In this document: positions 62,530 to 64,000 of the stretch, in pieces | Numbering within the stretch: position 1 is the first letter of the stretch | Layout: each line of letters starts with the position of its first letter | Assembly: GCF_029814825.1 (NCBI RefSeq) | Contig: NZ_CP122379.1 | Coordinates: 620,001 to 684,000, forward strand | Reading direction: 5' to 3' | Length of the DNA stretch: 64,000 nucleotides | DNA from: Aequorivita marisscotiae | Lineage (GTDB): Bacteria > Bacteroidota > Bacteroidia > Flavobacteriales > Flavobacteriaceae | The notes under the pieces: model-generated | Database searches by the model: none | Told to the model about the DNA's origin: nothing | What the model saw: the letters and a program-made list of their open reading frames with translations, nothing else | Translations under genes and position numbers: made by a program

Positions 62530-63054
62530 ATGCAAAAGGAGAATTGCTTCTACTTGGGCAAAATCGTTAGAAAATATAGTTTTAAGGGAGAGCTGCTCAT
62601 TAAACTTGATACAGACGAACCCGAACTCTTTACTGAAATGGAATCGGTTTTTGTGGAACAACGCAAAAACCTGATTCCATTTTTTATTGAAGAAAGTTCA
62701 TTGCATAAAAGTGAGCTGCTACGCGTGCGTTTTGAAGATGTGCAAAATGAAGCCGAAGCCGATGCACTTATTGGCGCACATTTATATCTCCCTTTGGAGT
62801 TTCTTCCAAAACTTTCTGGCAACAAATTTTACTATCACGAAATAATTGGTTTTACCGCCGAAGACGAATCTTTCGGAAAAATTGGTGAAATCACCGGCGT
62901 TAACGATACCACTTCGCAAGCTTTGTTTGAAATAGATCGCGACGGAAAGCAAATTTTGATTCCGATGATAGATCATTTCATCAAAAAAGTAGATCGGGAA
63001 AACAAAACTATTCTTTTGGATGTACCGGAGGGGTTGATTGAAATGTACATTTGA
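62530..63054 (+). CDS. rimM: 16S rRNA processing protein RimM
   Basis: A 174-residue RimM with an N-terminal beta-barrel domain (YLGKIVRKYSFKGELLIKL) and a C-terminal PRC-barrel domain (GFTAEDESFGKIGEITGVNDT, LIPMIDHFIKKVDRENKTILLDVPEGL). It helps mature the 30S head by binding S19. It starts 11 bases after rpsP, so the two are in one operon. Confidence 0.95.
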   Translation: MQKENCFYLGKIVRKYSFKGELLIKLDTDEPELFTEMESVFVEQRKNLIPFFIEESSLHKSELLRVRFEDVQNEAEADALIGAHLYLPLEFLPKLSGNKFYYHEIIGFTAEDESFGKIGEITGVNDTTSQALFEIDRDGKQILIPMIDHFIKKVDRENKTILLDVPEGLIEMYI

Positions 63055-63135
63055 GAATGAAATCCCAAATTGCAAGCACCAAATTCCAAATAACTTCGAA
63101 ATTACAAATTCCAAAATCTTCAATCAGCAATCAAC

Positions 63136-63174
63136 AATCGTTAATCGTTAATCGTTAATCGTTAATCGTTAATC
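63136..63174 (+). repeat. 7-bp tandem repeat (AATCGTT), 5.6 copies
   Basis: AATCGTT is repeated five times perfectly (63136-63170) plus AATC, ending 11 bases before the TTG start of trmN6. The bases before it (63058-63135) are a degenerate A-rich and CAAATTCC-rich stretch. Copy number may vary by slippage, but it lies outside the reading frame. Confidence 0.85.
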
Positions 63175-63185
63175 TGAAAATCATT

Positions 63186-63923
63186 TTGAAACCTTTTCAA
63201 TTTAAACAATTTACCGTGGCACAAGACCGTTGTGCGATGAAAATTGGTACAGACGGGGTGCTTCTCGGAGCATGGGTTTCAATTGAAAAAAACCCATTTT
63301 CAATTTTAGATATTGGCGCAGGCACCGGAATTATTGCACTTCAACTTGCACAACGTTCCAACGCCGAAATGATAGACGCCATTGAGGTTGAAGAAAACGC
63401 TTTTGAACAGTGCGTAGATAATTTTGAAAACTCACCGTGGGGCGATAGATTGTTTTGCTATCATGCATCTTTGGCAGAACTAGCTGAGGAAATAGAAGAT
63501 AAATACGACCTCATAATTTCCAACCCGCCATTTTATTCTCCCCCTCTGCCTTCGGCATCTCCCCCGAAAGGAGAGAAAATAATTTCTACTTCTCGAGAAT
63601 TGGCTCGGTTTAACGATGCGCTTCCTTTTGATGAATTGATTGAAAGTGCTTCTCTTTTACTTTCGGATGAAGGTGTTTTCGCAGTAATTATTCCGCGGAA
63701 AGAAGAAGAGCGTTTTATAAAAATTGCTTCGGAAGTAAATCTGTTTCCGAATAGAATTTGCAGAGTTCGCGGCAATGAAACTTCCGAAGAAAAAAGAAGT
63801 ATGTTGGAGTTTTCTTTCGAAAAAATTTCTCCTAAAATAGAAAATCTTATCATTGAAACTTCACGCCACAATTACACTGAAGAGTACAAAAAACTAGTGG
63901 GGGATTTTTACTTGAAGATGTGA
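63186..63923 (+). CDS. trmN6: tRNA1(Val) adenine-37 N6-methyltransferase
   Basis: A 245-residue class I SAM methyltransferase. The SAM site is ILDIGAGTGIIALQLAQ and the catalytic motif is NPPFY, typical of N6-adenine methyltransferases. N-terminal FKQFTVAQDRCAMKIGTDGVLLGAW and late ARFNDALPFDELI match TrmN6. A TTG at 63186 is used as start; the next Met would remove the FKQFTV motif. A Pro-rich segment after NPPFY is coded by a REP-like stretch (63534-63576). It methylates A37 of tRNA1(Val). Confidence 0.9.
   Translation: MKPFQFKQFTVAQDRCAMKIGTDGVLLGAWVSIEKNPFSILDIGAGTGIIALQLAQRSNAEMIDAIEVEENAFEQCVDNFENSPWGDRLFCYHASLAELAEEIEDKYDLIISNPPFYSPPLPSASPPKGEKIISTSRELARFNDALPFDELIESASLLLSDEGVFAVIIPRKEEERFIKIASEVNLFPNRICRVRGNETSEEKRSMLEFSFEKISPKIENLIIETSRHNYTEEYKKLVGDFYLKM
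63534..63576 (+). repeat. REP-like palindromic insertion inside trmN6
   Basis: The stretch contains TGCCTTCGGCA and CTCCCCCGAAAGGAGAG, two adjacent imperfect hairpins, and codes for the Pro/Ser-rich SPPLPSASPPKGEK. It lies right after the NPPFY motif, where related enzymes have an ordinary loop. Hairpins of this TCCCC-GAAA-GGGGA type are frequent intergenic elements in Bacteroidota. Confidence 0.5.
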
Positions 63924-63929
63924 TATTTT

Positions 63930-63998
63930 TCAATCATATTCATTGATGCCATAAAGCAACTGTTTCATTTTACTCCCATTGATCTCCACGGGCTTATA
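63930..63998 (-). CDS. Partial gene, C-terminal 22 codons
   Basis: On the minus strand an open frame runs in from the window edge, ending YKPVEINGSKMKQLLYGIN then EYD and a TGA stop at 63932-63930. It is six bases from the trmN6 stop, which is typical for convergent genes. Too short to identify. Confidence 0.35.
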   Translation of the reverse strand, partial: YKPVEINGSKMKQLLYGINEYD

Positions 63999-64000
63999 AG

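Overview
The window is chromosomal DNA of a member of the Bacteroidota, most likely the family Flavobacteriaceae. The evidence is the low GC content, several secreted proteins ending in type A type IX secretion (T9SS) sorting domains, the gliding lipoprotein GldJ, a DNA polymerase III alpha subunit with an N-terminal exonuclease domain, a mevalonate-pathway decarboxylase, and promoters of the Bacteroidota form TTTG-N19-TAnnTTTG. I cannot name the genus from sequence reading alone. No insertion sequence, prophage or CRISPR array was seen. There is one tRNA gene and no rRNA gene.

Region 1 (about 0-16 kb) is an accessory block. It holds two paralogous secreted TPR-CHAT (caspase-like) proteins, an ECF sigma factor followed by a membrane TPR protein that looks like its anti-sigma partner, and three T9SS cargo proteins: a tandem-repeat protein, a seven-repeat probable beta-propeller, and an unusual subtilisin-like protein. 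A mevalonate decarboxylase gene is interleaved on the other strand. The layout suggests an envelope sensing and proteolysis circuit.

Region 2 (16-40 kb) is mostly ordinary. It contains a DUF4407 membrane protein, a three-domain kinase / M23 / PLP-lyase fusion, a long minus-strand gene cluster (hemW, cyclase, DUF4260, DUF4230, transglutaminase, YjbR, membrane MutS-like), a GluR0-like receptor channel, ruvC, a glycosyltransferase pair, a BlaI/BlaR-like pair with TonB-type tails, a nitroreductase and gldJ.

Region 3 (40.6-52.2 kb) is the most interesting part. It reads as a complete and divergent chaperone-usher pilus system, which is unexpected in this phylum. It has three small pilin-like subunits (two of them a recent duplication that includes the promoter and a palindromic operator), a PapD-like chaperone, an usher-like outer membrane protein and a two-domain tip adhesin. 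These are followed closely by a hybrid sensor kinase, a small soluble histidine kinase and a LuxR-type response regulator. The regulator carries an in-frame TAA stop, so pilus control may be broken or altered in this strain.

Region 4 (52.4-64 kb) is core housekeeping: a DUF5995 protein, tRNA-Asp, a DUF58 protein, ClpP, thioredoxin, dnaE, a ferritin-like four-helix protein, a DUF6252-like lipoprotein, then rpsP-rimM-trmN6 with a short tandem repeat and a REP-like insertion.
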